This document shows, in pieces, positions 12,701 to 24,700 of a stretch of 64,000 bases of DNA. The translations under genes were made by a program, and so were the position numbers. The notes below the pieces were generated by a model. That model was not told the origin of the DNA and ran no database searches. It saw only the letters and a program-made list of their open reading frames with translations. The stretch's first letter is position 1, and each line of letters starts with the position of its first letter. The DNA is taken from contig CM036617.1 of the NCBI GenBank assembly GCA_020746105.1, positions 172,450,412 to 172,514,411 of the forward strand. Reading direction: 5' to 3'. The stretch comes from Trogon surrucura. Taxonomy: Eukaryota > Chordata > Aves > Trogoniformes > Trogonidae.

Positions 12701-15700
12701 ACACATAAATTGAAGTTGCCTGATTTTAGTCTCAAGAATATATCATTACTCTTAGGTATTAGCTTTTGGAGCCAGGAGGCTGAATCTATCTGTACCAAAA
12801 ATGTGACTAGCATTAAAAAATAATTCATAACATCTGCAGCTTGCAATATCCGTTTTACTTTAAAATATGTGTTCACTACACAGAGTGGGTGGAAATGGAA
12901 AAAAGCAGTTAAAGCGATGCATTCATTTTTAAACCTTTGCTACGACCTTTATAATTATTAGTGCTAGCATAATAGAGAATTATGCATTTGATCGTAACGT
13001 GTGAATTTGTTTCTATTTTTCTGTGTTCCTCATGCTGTTCTGGGAAGCAACGTGGTAAATGTTTGGAAAAAAAACATAGTGTTGTAACATATCAGTAGGT
13101 CTACCTTCGTGAGAGGCCATCTCAGCAGGGGATGGAGTTCATTTCCTTGTTCTTTCCAATGGGAAAGGTCAGAGCTATACAAAAATAATAATCTGTGATA
13201 AAAGTAAGTCCAAAACACATCTTAATGGAAGAAGAGACTTACAGACTAAAGAGTAAAAAACAAAACAAAACAAAACAAAACTGAAAAATGTTTGTTAATC
13301 ACCTTTAAGAATATGTATTTTAAGTCTCATGCATTCCAATGGGCAATGCTTGTTTATATCTCTTAGAAAAGAATTATTACTGCTGATTTCAGAGCAAGTA
13401 GGGGAAGGTGGGAAAAAAGGTTTACTTTGAAAGTGGGAGAGAGAAGGAGGCTGAGGATACTCTTCTGCAGAGAAAGACAGTTGTTTCTTATTTTATGGAT
13501 GATAGAATGAAAATAATGCAATTACTCCTATTTGCAAATCCCACACAATAGAGAAAAAATTTCCAGCAAATACTGAAGCACATAGCCTGGGAAAGCATCA
13601 GTGAACTTTCCAAAGTCAAAGCACACAAACTGTGTTCAGCTCCTTGCCATCCTTCCAGCAAGCAGCCCTTGAGCCCTGTTCTTTTCTGTGATTAAGTATC
13701 CTGACCTCGTAAACTTGCCATTCGCCCCAGAGTCGACTCTCAGGGCATTCACCCCCAGGAGGGTTGTTGCTCGTCAGTGGGATGCGGCAGAGCCGGGCTG
13801 GGAACAGGGGAGAGCTGACAGCAGGATGCACAGACAGCCCAGGCAGCTGCTGGAGAGGCTGCCTCCGCCGGGAAGCAGCCGTTGGATGATCACAGTTGGG
13901 AATTACGTGTAGCTCAGCCCAAATTCCTCAGCTAGCAGCAGCTGTTTGTGGAAGCTGAAGGAGTCTTGAAAAGAGCCCCATTTTATGGCCCCTGTGATAG
14001 TAATCGTCAGTGTTGCAATGTAATAACACATGTATCTGAGCTGCAGCATTCAGATGTCTCTCTGCCTTTTGGCCCCTTCTCTCCAGCTGGGGAAGTGAAG
14101 GCTTATTCAGAGGAATAAACCCCATCCCTGTTTGTTGTAAAATGGATAGGTTGGGGGTGGGGGGGGAAACAAAACCAAAAAAATCTAACCGCAAGCTCTG
14201 TTGGGTTGTTAAAGTTGTTTATAATTGGCACTGTTCACATATTTGTTATTTTGACTATGAGGTCTCTGTGTTGCAAGGATGCAATTCTCAGGGAAGCGTC
14301 CTCATCTCCGGGCTAGGATCAGACTCCCATTTGCTTAGTCTCCCTCGCTGGCCCCATAAGTCTTGCATTCCTTTTCCACGTAGTCGTATGGCCTCAGCAG
14401 AAGCGTGGCTGCATGCCAAGCTGCAGACTAACTTGTGGCTCTCACTTCTGAGGAACTGGAGCAGTGGACTGAAACCCCTTCAGAGCAAGGAAGGCTCAAA
14501 AGCCACTCTTCTCCTCTTGTGGGTTACACCATTCCATGTCTGCTTGATCACAGCTGCTGTAACTGAGCAGGTTATTCCTTCAGCTGCAAAAGTAATAAAG
14601 CATGTCTGTATACCAAACCCCCTAACCTCCCTTAGTCCTCACAATATTCCCAAATCTTGCTACATCTCCTACTCCTGTTTGGCTGACTAAATGCCATCAT
14701 GTGCTAGTTGGGCTGGTGAATTTTTAACACAGAAGATGCTACCCACTGATTGCCACTCTCTGAGGGACTGGATAAGCGTTGAATTATACCAACCTTTGTT
14801 CTTTGCCAAATTTTTGGTATCATAAAATCTGCAGGCCCATCAGCCTTCTGTCCTCTCCAGGAGGTGAGGAAATCACAACTAAACAACCAGCCAATGTAAT
14901 GTGTGTAAGAAATTATGAGCAAAAACTGCATCCCACATAGAGAGGATCCCACAGAGACAAACCTGATTTCTGCAGTGTTACCTTCTTTGTCATCCTCCTA
15001 CTAAGGAGAAATTCCTGGTCCTGTTAACTTGTCCCCACCAAACTTCTAGGTGACTGTAGATGAGCCCTCCACCAGTTCCAAAAGGGAGTGTGGGTCCTTG
15101 GTGCCTGCATGAAAGAAGTATGTTGATGATCCAGCTCTGGTGGACTTTGATGAACATATTTTGACTGTGTTTGCTGTTCCAAAAATCTGTGGTGTAGTAG
15201 TTACTGTAGGAAAAATTTTGGAAAACTTCTGCCAGGGATAATAAAAGTTCAGCTAATCTTGACTAACACAAGAAAATACTTCAATCTTACTTGCAGACTG
15301 TTTTTCCTTTTTTTTGTAGTTGTACAGCATATTCTGTTCTTTATGTGTTTTCGTATGCATACATTTTTACACACATATAGGTACACCAATGAGAATAGTT
15401 GAGTGCTACAGGTTGGTAAGGTAGAACAGAAGAAAATTTCTAGTTTTAGAAGATGATACAAATCTGACCTGTGCTGCAGGATAGTTGCTCAGCCTCTGTA
15501 AAGCAGTCATGACTTCTCCCAAAGAAATATTTGAGTGCAAATCTAAATAGTCTTTATGACCAAGGACACATGAACTAGTTTATTAAATCCCTTATTTTTC
15601 CAAAAGTTTTAGGCTCTTAATTTCAGTGTAAGCAAGGGTTTTGGAAAAGTGAACATAGATAATTCAATTTACTTCTGAATAATCAAAAGTTTTAAAAATC

Positions 15701-18700
15701 TGTTTACCAGCTTAAATAATACCTGGCTTAGTTTGAAGACATATGCAATTTCAGTTCAATATACAGTGGGAAAGGCAGAAGAATCTAAATCTTTAATCAG
15801 TTATAGGTCAATCTTAGAAAGAAGAGACCTGAAATATTTCTAGGGAACTGAGTACCAAACTAGCACTAAAAAGTGATTCACATAAAAAGTCAAACTGCTA
15901 TGAGAGATTTTCATATGCCTTTTTAAGAAGCGATATTTAATATAAAAAAAAAAAAAATCACAGCCAAGAGCTGGAATACTTGTGTAAGCTGTTTTAAAAA
16001 TGATTGAGAGGTGGCTCAATTGGCGTTTTCTGACACCTGTTCCCCTTTTAGTTGGTATTAAATAAATATCACTGGAAAGCATTTGACGGTGAACGTGGAG
16101 TCATACTGTACAACGTGGCTTCAGAAGTATCACTTGATTTTCTCAGAAATGAGTAATAAGGACAGCCCACAGTTTCCTTCCAAACTTCTTGGTCTCTCAG
16201 ACAGAGGAATCAAAAAATCCTCCTGAGAAATAGTAATTCTATCCCAGGAGCCAAGAACCATTTCAGCTTCTAGTGGGATTACAGTTTTCTTGATTCAGTT
16301 CAAATTCTGTCATGCTCTCATGTTAGTTTAGGCTTCCTCATTCATCTGAACTGGCTGTCTATTGACCTGTCCTGACCAGAAAAGTTTGAATGCTTGCTCT
16401 CCAGGCAGAGAATTGCCAGCACAGGCAGTAGTTTTCACTACACCAATGCTCCTCCTACATGTATGTATGTGAAGATACATCTACCTGTGTAGAGACCTGG
16501 ACCTGCAAGCTGAAGCACAGCTCTTGAAGCAAGCCAATTTAGATGTGACAAGTGGTGAAACACTTGTATCCAGTCCAGACCTCCAGCACGGTTTAGTCCT
16601 AAATCATTTAGCTGCTGATTTTGCAACACAGGGTCCAGATCCGTCCATTTATAAACCCTTCATGCACTGGAGAGCTCTAGTTCATGCAGCTTTCAGATGG
16701 AGGATGTAATAAACCACTTAATGAAAATGCAATGTCTTTCCAGCACCCAGGGTGCATCTTCTACTCATCTATACTTTGCTCCTCAAAACTCAGACAAGTC
16801 AAGAAAAAAATCAGATAGAATTTCTTTGGCTGTTTTCTGAAGCATTTGAAAAATAACAGCTTCAGGAAATGCATCTCAGAATATACATAACATAGGTAAT
16901 AAAACAAGTTTAAGCCTTTAAGGAATGGCAATTATATTCTTTCCATGCAAAGCGAATTATTGTATTGTACATCATTCTAGTTTCTAGCAGAAGATAGGAA
17001 GCTTTTATAAATCACTTTTCACAAATGGATGTCTGATTACCAAATTTATCTTTTCATTATAATATGAAACATTTAAAGTTTAATTTCATTGCTCTGAGAA
17101 ATTATCAGTTCTACTCTATCCAGGAGTAACACTTGAGCTTTTAGAAGTTGACATGTGAAGCTTGAAAAGTACAGTTGGAAATTTACTTTGAAGCTTAGTT
17201 TCTGGCAAATTATCCCTTCAGTGACAGTCCAAGTGTTCTTACAAATTATGTTCCAAGGACATACAGGGCAGCTGTATAGCTCTCAAGTGCCCTAGTTTCT
17301 GCTGTAAGCACTTATTTACAGATACCAGTCTACTAATATAAATGTACTGACAACCAGAACATAGTAATATTACTTGGAATACAAATAACTAAACCTTTTT
17401 TTTTTTTTGGTATTATATGTGAAAAGTGTTATAAAAGTTGCTAGACTGCAGGAACTTCTTATGACAAAAATATGATCTTGAAAAAGGAGTGCTTTTTTGA
17501 AAGAATTTTTAGTTGCTGACATCATTTCTGTCTGCTGAGGACAGAAAGTGTCCAAAGACAACCAACATACAAATTATATGGTATCACATTTTTATATTTT
17601 TGGAAATCTAGTCCTACACTTCTGAAAATAATGAGGGTTTTTCAACTATCTTCAGTAAAAATGAAGTCCACGCCTGAATGAGGGAAGTTATTTTAGTAAT
17701 AGGAAGAATCTTAATCTGTACTGTATCAGTACAGTAAACAGGATGAGATGTGAGCTTTGGCTCTTGTCATTTTGTGTGTGGTAGAATCTTTTACTAGTTC
17801 ATCCAAGGTTGTGTGATTGTGCTTTTTAAAATTTTGGGGTGCTGATGTTAGTAAAACTCAGCTGGGTTAATCTGTATTGTACTCAGTTTTAATAAATATC
17901 AGGTCCAAGTATTTTAATATTTTTTAGCTAATGTTAGAGAACATACATGGGAAATAGACTGAAAAGAGTGGCTGCAACTTCTTTTAAATTCAGAAACTAA
18001 ACTTTTGTAATAGTATGACAAAAGAATATGTTCTATACAGGCTAAGATTATAAATTCAAAAGTAAGGTTAAAAACAAGCACTTTTCAAAAGTTTAGGTTT
18101 CCTGCACCCATACGTAGATAACTAAAAAAGCAGTCTTGTTTCCAGAATTTGCTAATCACCAAACACCTGCAACAGGCACGAGTGGGATCTGTGAGACCTT
18201 CAACCCTTTGGAAGATTCAGACTAGGCACTCAAAGACAAATTGGAGTCTTCATCCTCAGACAGATTTTTTTAGGACAATGGTGAAATCTGTAAAGAATCT
18301 TTAGTGCATCACTAATTGTTGTAAAGAGCTCCAGTACGCATCACTGTGGCCTCTCTAGAGTTTATGGTTAAATTTTATAGTAGTAACTACAGATTAGTAC
18401 TCTTTATGTAGGTTAAAAGGATTAAATATAGTATCAAACATACATTTCTTTTCATGGTTTTCCATAATCCTTCCAAATGAGGAAGGGCAAACTCAAGTGG
18501 AAGAAGAGTCTATAGATCATGGAAGGAGAGACTGGCCGTTTAGGTGGAATATAAGACTGTGGTCAGAGGATATAGGGAGGCAACTAGGAAAGCTGAGACC
18601 TCCTTGGAATTAAACCTTGCAAGGGAGGTCAAGGACAACAGAAAGGGCTTCTTCAAATACATTCCTGACAAAACTAACACTAGAGGCAATGTAGGCCCTC

Positions 18701-21700
18701 TGTTGAATGAGGTGGGTGTCCTGGTGACAGAGGATACAGAGAAGGCAGAGTTACTGAATATAACTCTCTCTATATTGCTGGAAACTGTCCTCAGGAGCCC
18801 CAGAGCCCTGAGGCCCCAGAGGAAGTCAGGGTAAAGGAGAAGTTTGCCTTGTTTGATGAGGACTGAGTTATGGATCAGTTAGGCAATCTGAACATCCACA
18901 AATCTATGGGCCCTTATGGGATGCATCTGTGGGTGCTGAGGGAGCTGGCAGAAGTCATTGCTAGGCCACTCTCCATTATCTTTGGTAAGTTATGGGTAAC
19001 AGGACATGTGCCTGACGACTGGACGAAAGCAAATGTCACGCCAGTCTTTAAAAGGGCGGGAAGAAGGACCCAGGTGACTACAGTCAGCCTCACCTCCATC
19101 CCTGGAAAGGTGATGGAACAACTTATCCTCGGTGCTGTCTCTAGGCATATCAAGGATAAGAGAGTCATTAGGAGCAGTCAACATGTTTTTAACAAGGGGA
19201 ACTCATGTTTGACCAACGTGATAGCCTTTTATGAGGATAGAACCGGGTGGACAGATGATGACAGTTCAGTGGACATGGTTTATCTGGATTTCAGCAAAGC
19301 ATTTGACACCATCTCCCACAGCATCCTCATAGGTAAAGTGAGGAAGTGTGGTCTGGATGATCAGGTAGTGAGGTGGGTTGTGAACTGGTTGAAGGGCAGA
19401 AGTTGGGTCGGTTTAGCTCAGTGGGTTGAGCGTGGTGATTAAAACACCAAAGGTCACGGGTTCGATTCCCGTTCGGTTCTCACGTGTTGCCTGACCTAGT
19501 CAAGAGGTGGTGTCCCTGCCCACAACAGGGAGGTTGGATTAAAATGATCTCTAAGGTCCCCTCCAGCCCAGGCCATTCTGTGATAAGTCAGGGGGTTGTG
19601 GTCAATGGGAGAGACTCTAGTTGGAAACCTGTACCTAGTGGAGTCCCTCAGGGATTGGTATTCGGATCAGTACTATTGAATATATTCATGAATGACCTGG
19701 ATGAGGGAATAGACCGCACGTTCAGCAAGTTTGCTGATGACACAAAAATGGGAGGAGTGGCTGACACACCAGAAGGCTGTGCTGCCATTCAGAGAGACCT
19801 GGACAGGCTGGAGAGTTGGGTAGGAAGAAATTTTATGAAATACAACGAGAGGAAATGTAGAGTCTTGTACCTGGGAAAGAGCAACACCATGTGCCAGTAT
19901 AGGTTGAGCACTGACGTGTTTGAGAGCTGCGTAGAGGGTCCTGGTGGACAGCGGGATGACCATGAGCCAGAAATGTGCCCTTGTGTCCAAGAAGGCCAAT
20001 GGCATCCTGGGGTATATTAGAAGGGATGTGGTTAGTAGATTGAGAGAGGTTCTCCTCCCCCTTTACTCTACCCTGGTGAGGCCACATCTGGAATATTGTG
20101 TCCCTCAGCTCAAGAAGGACTGGGAGCTGCTTGAGAGAGTCCAGTGCAGAGCCACAAAGATGATGAAGGGAGTGGAACATCTCCCTTATGAGAAAAGGCT
20201 GAAGGAGCTGGGTCTCTTTAGTTTGGAGGAGACTGAAGGGTGACCTCATTAATGTTTATAAATATGTTAAGGGTGAGTGTCAGGAGGATGGAGCCAGGCT
20301 CTTTTCAGTGATGTCCAATGATAGGACAAGGGGCAATGGATGCAACGTGGAGGATAGGAAGTTCCACAAAAACATTAGCAATAGCTTTTTCAATGTGAGA
20401 GTGACAGAGTACCGGAACAGGCTTCCCGGAGTGGTTGTGGAGTCTCCTTCTTTGGAGACGTTCAACCCCCTCCCCGGGCACATTCCTGTGTGACCTACTC
20501 TAAGTAGTCCTGCTTTGGCAGGGGAATTGGACAAGATGATCTTTCGAGGTCCCTTACAACCCCTGACATTATTCTGTGATTCTGTGATTCTGTTATAAAA
20601 ACCAACCATTTTTTTTACTTCTACACACATATGTGTATATATATTCTAAAAAGGATTGAAAGAGAAGAGATTTTGCTTAATGCTGGGTTTTGACAGAGAA
20701 ACCTACAATGCAGGTGTGAAAACACGTTTGTGATGAACATTAAACATCACAGAATCATGGAATTGTTGTGTTTGGAGGTGACCTCTTAAGATTGTCTAGT
20801 CCACACCTTTGTTAAAGCAAGATCAGCTAGATCAGGGTGCTCAGGGCTGTGTTCAGTCAACTTGTTAATATCTCCAAGGATGAACACTCCACAACCTTTA
20901 TGGGTAAAGCATATCTGATCTCTGGGCAAGCCTATGTCACTATGTTTACGATGCCATGCTTGAGAGTAAAATATAGAGGTTTAAAAAAATAATATATATA
21001 TGTATATTATCTTTCTTCTGAGAACAATATCATGCCATCTACCATCATACTGGGGAGACACTGGTGATAATTGCACAGAGATCTTTCCCGGGAGGGTTCA
21101 AATGCAGCTTCAGAAATATTTGTTAAAAACTTCACTGGTAAAAAGACTATTCTAACCAAAGAAGTCCACTTCTGATAGATGCCCATACAGAAATTTTATT
21201 AGTGTCTATAATTTTTTTCCTACCAACTATTCATTTAGCATTTCACATTCTGTTTAAAAAAAAAAAAAGACAAGAGTCATTAGGAAAGAATATTTTAATT
21301 TTGTGGTAAATCAGAATGACTATAAAAGATTTGCTCTACTCCAAGTCGCAGCATGAAAGGAAAGCTGGGTAAAGCAAGTGTTATTTAACACTAAATAATT
21401 TCATTTCCATGACTTCATCGGACTTACATATCAGCTATTCAGAAAATAGTCCCAAAGAGAGTCTTTAATTTAAACTGTCTGATGTTCTTTTGGCAGTTGT
21501 AGTGAAACCAAGAGATTTGTTCTCCAGAAAACTTGGACATGGTTTCAGATGAAAGAAAAGGGGGGAGGTGGATTGTTGGGGGGTTTTTGTGGGGTTTTTT
21601 TGTGGTTTTTTTTGGGTTTTTTTTTTTTTTAAAGTGGACTTTGCTGCAAGTTATTCAGTTACTGTCAACCAAACAGTATTTATTTCTGGAAATTATTATA

Positions 21701-24700
21701 ATTAACTACTGTACTTCCTTTATAAAAACCTACTACCTTTTAAATAGCAGGAAATGTTCTTTGTCCACAAAAGCTAACACACATTGAAATTAATAAATAC
21801 CATACCTCTTTCTGAAAAGTTTTTATTCACACATATCAGTGGAATTAAATGTGTGAGAAATGATTTTCCCAAACTCAATCCTTTACTTCAAGCTGTAACT
21901 CAGATATATTCTCAGAAAAGGGCATAATGGAAATGTGAATAAATAAATTTTGATTTGGCATAGCAAAATAAATCTCCCTTTGACTGGCTGGAGACAGAAA
22001 TACTTTCAGATAAGTCTTCATAAGCTGCTTCAGGAAATGAGTTCTAGAAATTATGTTTACTGAAAGGTGAATGCTACTAAGTACCTCTATTTAAAGTTTC
22101 TTTAAATGTCAGTTGTTTATTCTTTTCATTGTCCCTAGGTCTGGAAAAAGTGCCTAAAGACCTTCCTCCTGACACAACTCTGCTGGACTTACAGAACAAT
22201 AAAATCACTGAAATTAAGGAAGGAGATTTCAAGAACTTGAAGAATCTACATGTGAGTGTATAAACTAACTAGCATTTGCCAAAAAAAAAAAAAAAGGAAG
22301 AAAGTGTGGTTTTGGCCTGGCACTCAGGTTTTTAAGGAAAACTGATGAAATGCTCTGTGATCTTCCTCCATCAGCCCAGCCTATTTCCTTTCCCATTCCT
22401 CTCCTGCAAACTCTCTTCTCATACCACAGAAGTTCCCCATCTCTTCATACCTGTCTCCTGTCCATTCGGTCTCCTGATCTCCATCATAACTTCTCTCATC
22501 TATTTATGATTTCACTCCCTTGGGAACAGTGACTTGGTTAACTATTTCTCTTCAAAAAGGAGATTCATCCCAAACCTGCCACCCCACTCACTTATTACTG
22601 TATTCCTTCCTCTCCCACTTCTGAGCTCACAGAGATTTTTTTGCAATGTGTTTGTCAGCAGTTTGTCTGTACTAATTTTCATTCAAGATTCTTTTCAAAT
22701 CAGTTTGCCTCCTGCACTACAATGAAACTGTGGTTTTGCAATAACTTCCTTCTAGCAAAACTCCATCCTCATCCCCCTTTACCTACTATGTCTTCCAACA
22801 CTGCTGTCTGTTTTCCTCTTTGCTGAAATATTTTCCTTCTCTGGTTTCTGTGACTGCCCTTTTTTTCTGGTTCCCCTTTTCTTTTCCAAGTTTCCATCAG
22901 ACAACTACCTTCCCTGTTTCAAATTTTTGTTTCTCTGCCTGTGGTTTTCCTCCCTTATTTCTATATTTTTAATCAACTTCTTAAAATTCATACCTCATAG
23001 CCTTGCTTCATCGTTGCTGAAATATCTCTTTTTTTTCCAGATCAGAAGAAGGTTATTACTTCTCTGTCTTTGAAAGTAATACCCCAACTCAGATGTTTTC
23101 TGAAAATATTATTTTTCTAGTGCTTCACTCACTCAGTTTATTCTGTGTATTTTTTCATTTGATCCTTTTTTTGTTGTAACCAATCTAAACTACTTAGTTT
23201 TGCTTTCCTGGCCTTTCACAGCCTCTTTCCATTCTGTTGTTTTCATTCACAACCAAGAAGCCAACTCCTACTTTTTATCCATTTATGGTGCCAGTGTCAT
23301 CACCTAAACAAGTGTTGTTTCAAACAAGAATCTGCATTCAGCCATCCATACTTGGAAAAAACAATATTTAAACATTTATCTCTTTAATTACTTCCAAATT
23401 TGTTTTAATGTAACACCAAGAAGAAAAGTTTTTTAAGAATTCCAGGAATAGGCACAATGCCAGCCTATCTATAGTGGAGGGAGCTGCACGAGTAAATCAT
23501 GATGAGGCCTCAGGTCATCTAATTTTAATATAAATGTCTATAGTTCAGCTAGTTACATAGCTAACCTCTACAGTCAACAAAAAGAAGTAGTTGCTTCTAC
23601 ATCACATTTCATCTGACTTATTTTTAGAATGAGATTATTTGTACCCCAGAATTTTTTTCCATCTCTCTGCTTGGCTACTGAACAGATTTGATACCCTAAT
23701 TCCTGCCTGTTTGTTCTGGTTTTCTTCCACGTTGGAGAGGTGTCTTGTGTTTTCAGTGAAGATCATCTGCCAGGTGCTAAAAGAGAGAAAGACTTTGTCA
23801 ATGAAATCAATCTTTTCACAATCCTTTGTAACGACACTGCATGAAATGAGTCAGAATATATTGCAGTCAGTATTGCAGATGAAAAGCTCTGTCCTCAGTC
23901 ACTTCTGCCTCCTTGGTACTCAGGTTTCTGTTAGACATCCCGCTGTGAGTTAAGCTGTTGTGAACTGTATCATCTCATTGAGGTCAACTCCATGGATTTT
24001 CTTTCTCTCTCTTGTCTTACAGCAGCTATAATTTAATAGTGAATAAAATAGGTAACTCTTCAGGGAAAAGATTATTTGTTTGTCTGACTCCCAAAAGTGC
24101 CCATTACATGCTTAGGGATCACTGGAAAACATATAGAAGAGTGGCAATAGTAACATAAGTTTTAAGAAATAACCTTCAAAACAATGCAGTTTTTCTGGAT
24201 TTACTCAAGAACAAAACCTGATCCTCTCAAGTCACACAGTGCATTTATGTAACTAGGCACCACCATCTTTACTCTCAGCAGGCATCATTCTTTTTCTTGT
24301 GTAATATTAGGAAATGATTCCCATTACCTGGCTTGTAGTTAAATACCCTTCAGGGTCACAGTGAAAGGGAGATATTGTTTTAAGATAAATACAACTCAAA
24401 AGCTTTGTTGTTGACAGACTTCCACTGTCACTTTTGTTTTAAAGAAATATATGCATATAATATATATATGTGTGTGTATATATATATCATGCATATTCTT
24501 TTCAGTCATATTCCCTGATACAGCTTGTGTTAGCATTACACTTAACAGTGTTCAAAAGTTTGTAGTCTTCTCAGACTGTAGTAAACCTCCTTATAAACCT
24601 TCCTAATAAACCAGGAAATTTTGCACAAATTATCATTATTATGGTTCCGGAATCTAAAATTATCAGCAACTGCAGTTAATCTCTTGTGTGGAGTGATCAC

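Larger units (their letters stand above)
18490..20595 (+). mobile_element. CR1 LINE, 5'-truncated and inactive, with nested SINE
   Basis: Translated pieces match the CR1 ORF2 reverse transcriptase in order. [20 protein letters not shown] is near 18897, a fingers/palm stretch ending [16 protein letters not shown] is near 19281-19328, and the catalytic FADD box is at 19730-19741. The C-terminal RPHLEYC and [13 protein letters not shown] stretches follow. The element ends in the CR1 3' tail with ATTCTGTG octamers near 20570-20590. The frame shifts several times (around 18834, 18870, 19442, 19484 and 19944-20020), so no protein can be made. It lies in the same orientation as DCN. The left boundary is approximate; the copy lacks ORF1 and the start of ORF2. 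A 182-bp SINE interrupts it at 19403-19584. Confidence 0.93.
3749..22138 (+). other. DCN: DCN intron 2 (18.4 kb)
   Basis: This is bounded by GTAAGC at 3749 and CCCTAG at 22133-22138. Contents that I can name are a possible ancient repeat relic near 4491, a 25-nt A-run (10220-10244), a (CAAAA)n block (13261-13281), a CpG-rich patch (13690-13915), the large CR1 with nested SINE (18490-20595), a minus-strand CR1 tail (20748-20930) and a G/T-rich tract (21570-21631). The rest looks like unique AT-rich intron. Open frames within it, including a 182-codon one at 14142-14690, show no recognisable domain. Confidence 0.9.

Noticed and set aside
14142-14690. 182-codon plus-strand open frame in DCN intron 2 as a gene
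   Set aside because: No signal peptide, domain or recognisable family, amino acid mix looks random, and no splice or promoter context was established. Mentioned only together with the CpG patch.
17716-17734. Hairpin CTGTACTG-TAT-CAGTACAG
   Set aside because: 8-bp arms with a short loop are expected several times in 64 kb by chance.
19406-19479. Functional tRNA gene
   Set aside because: Anticodon and acceptor stem no longer match a tRNA-Ile, and the sequence continues directly into a CR1-like tail inside a CR1 copy.
18544-20249. Long open frames on both strands at 18.5-20.2 kb as host genes
   Set aside because: They are pieces of the CR1 reverse transcriptase reading (plus strand) and their antisense shadows, interrupted by frameshifts and the SINE.
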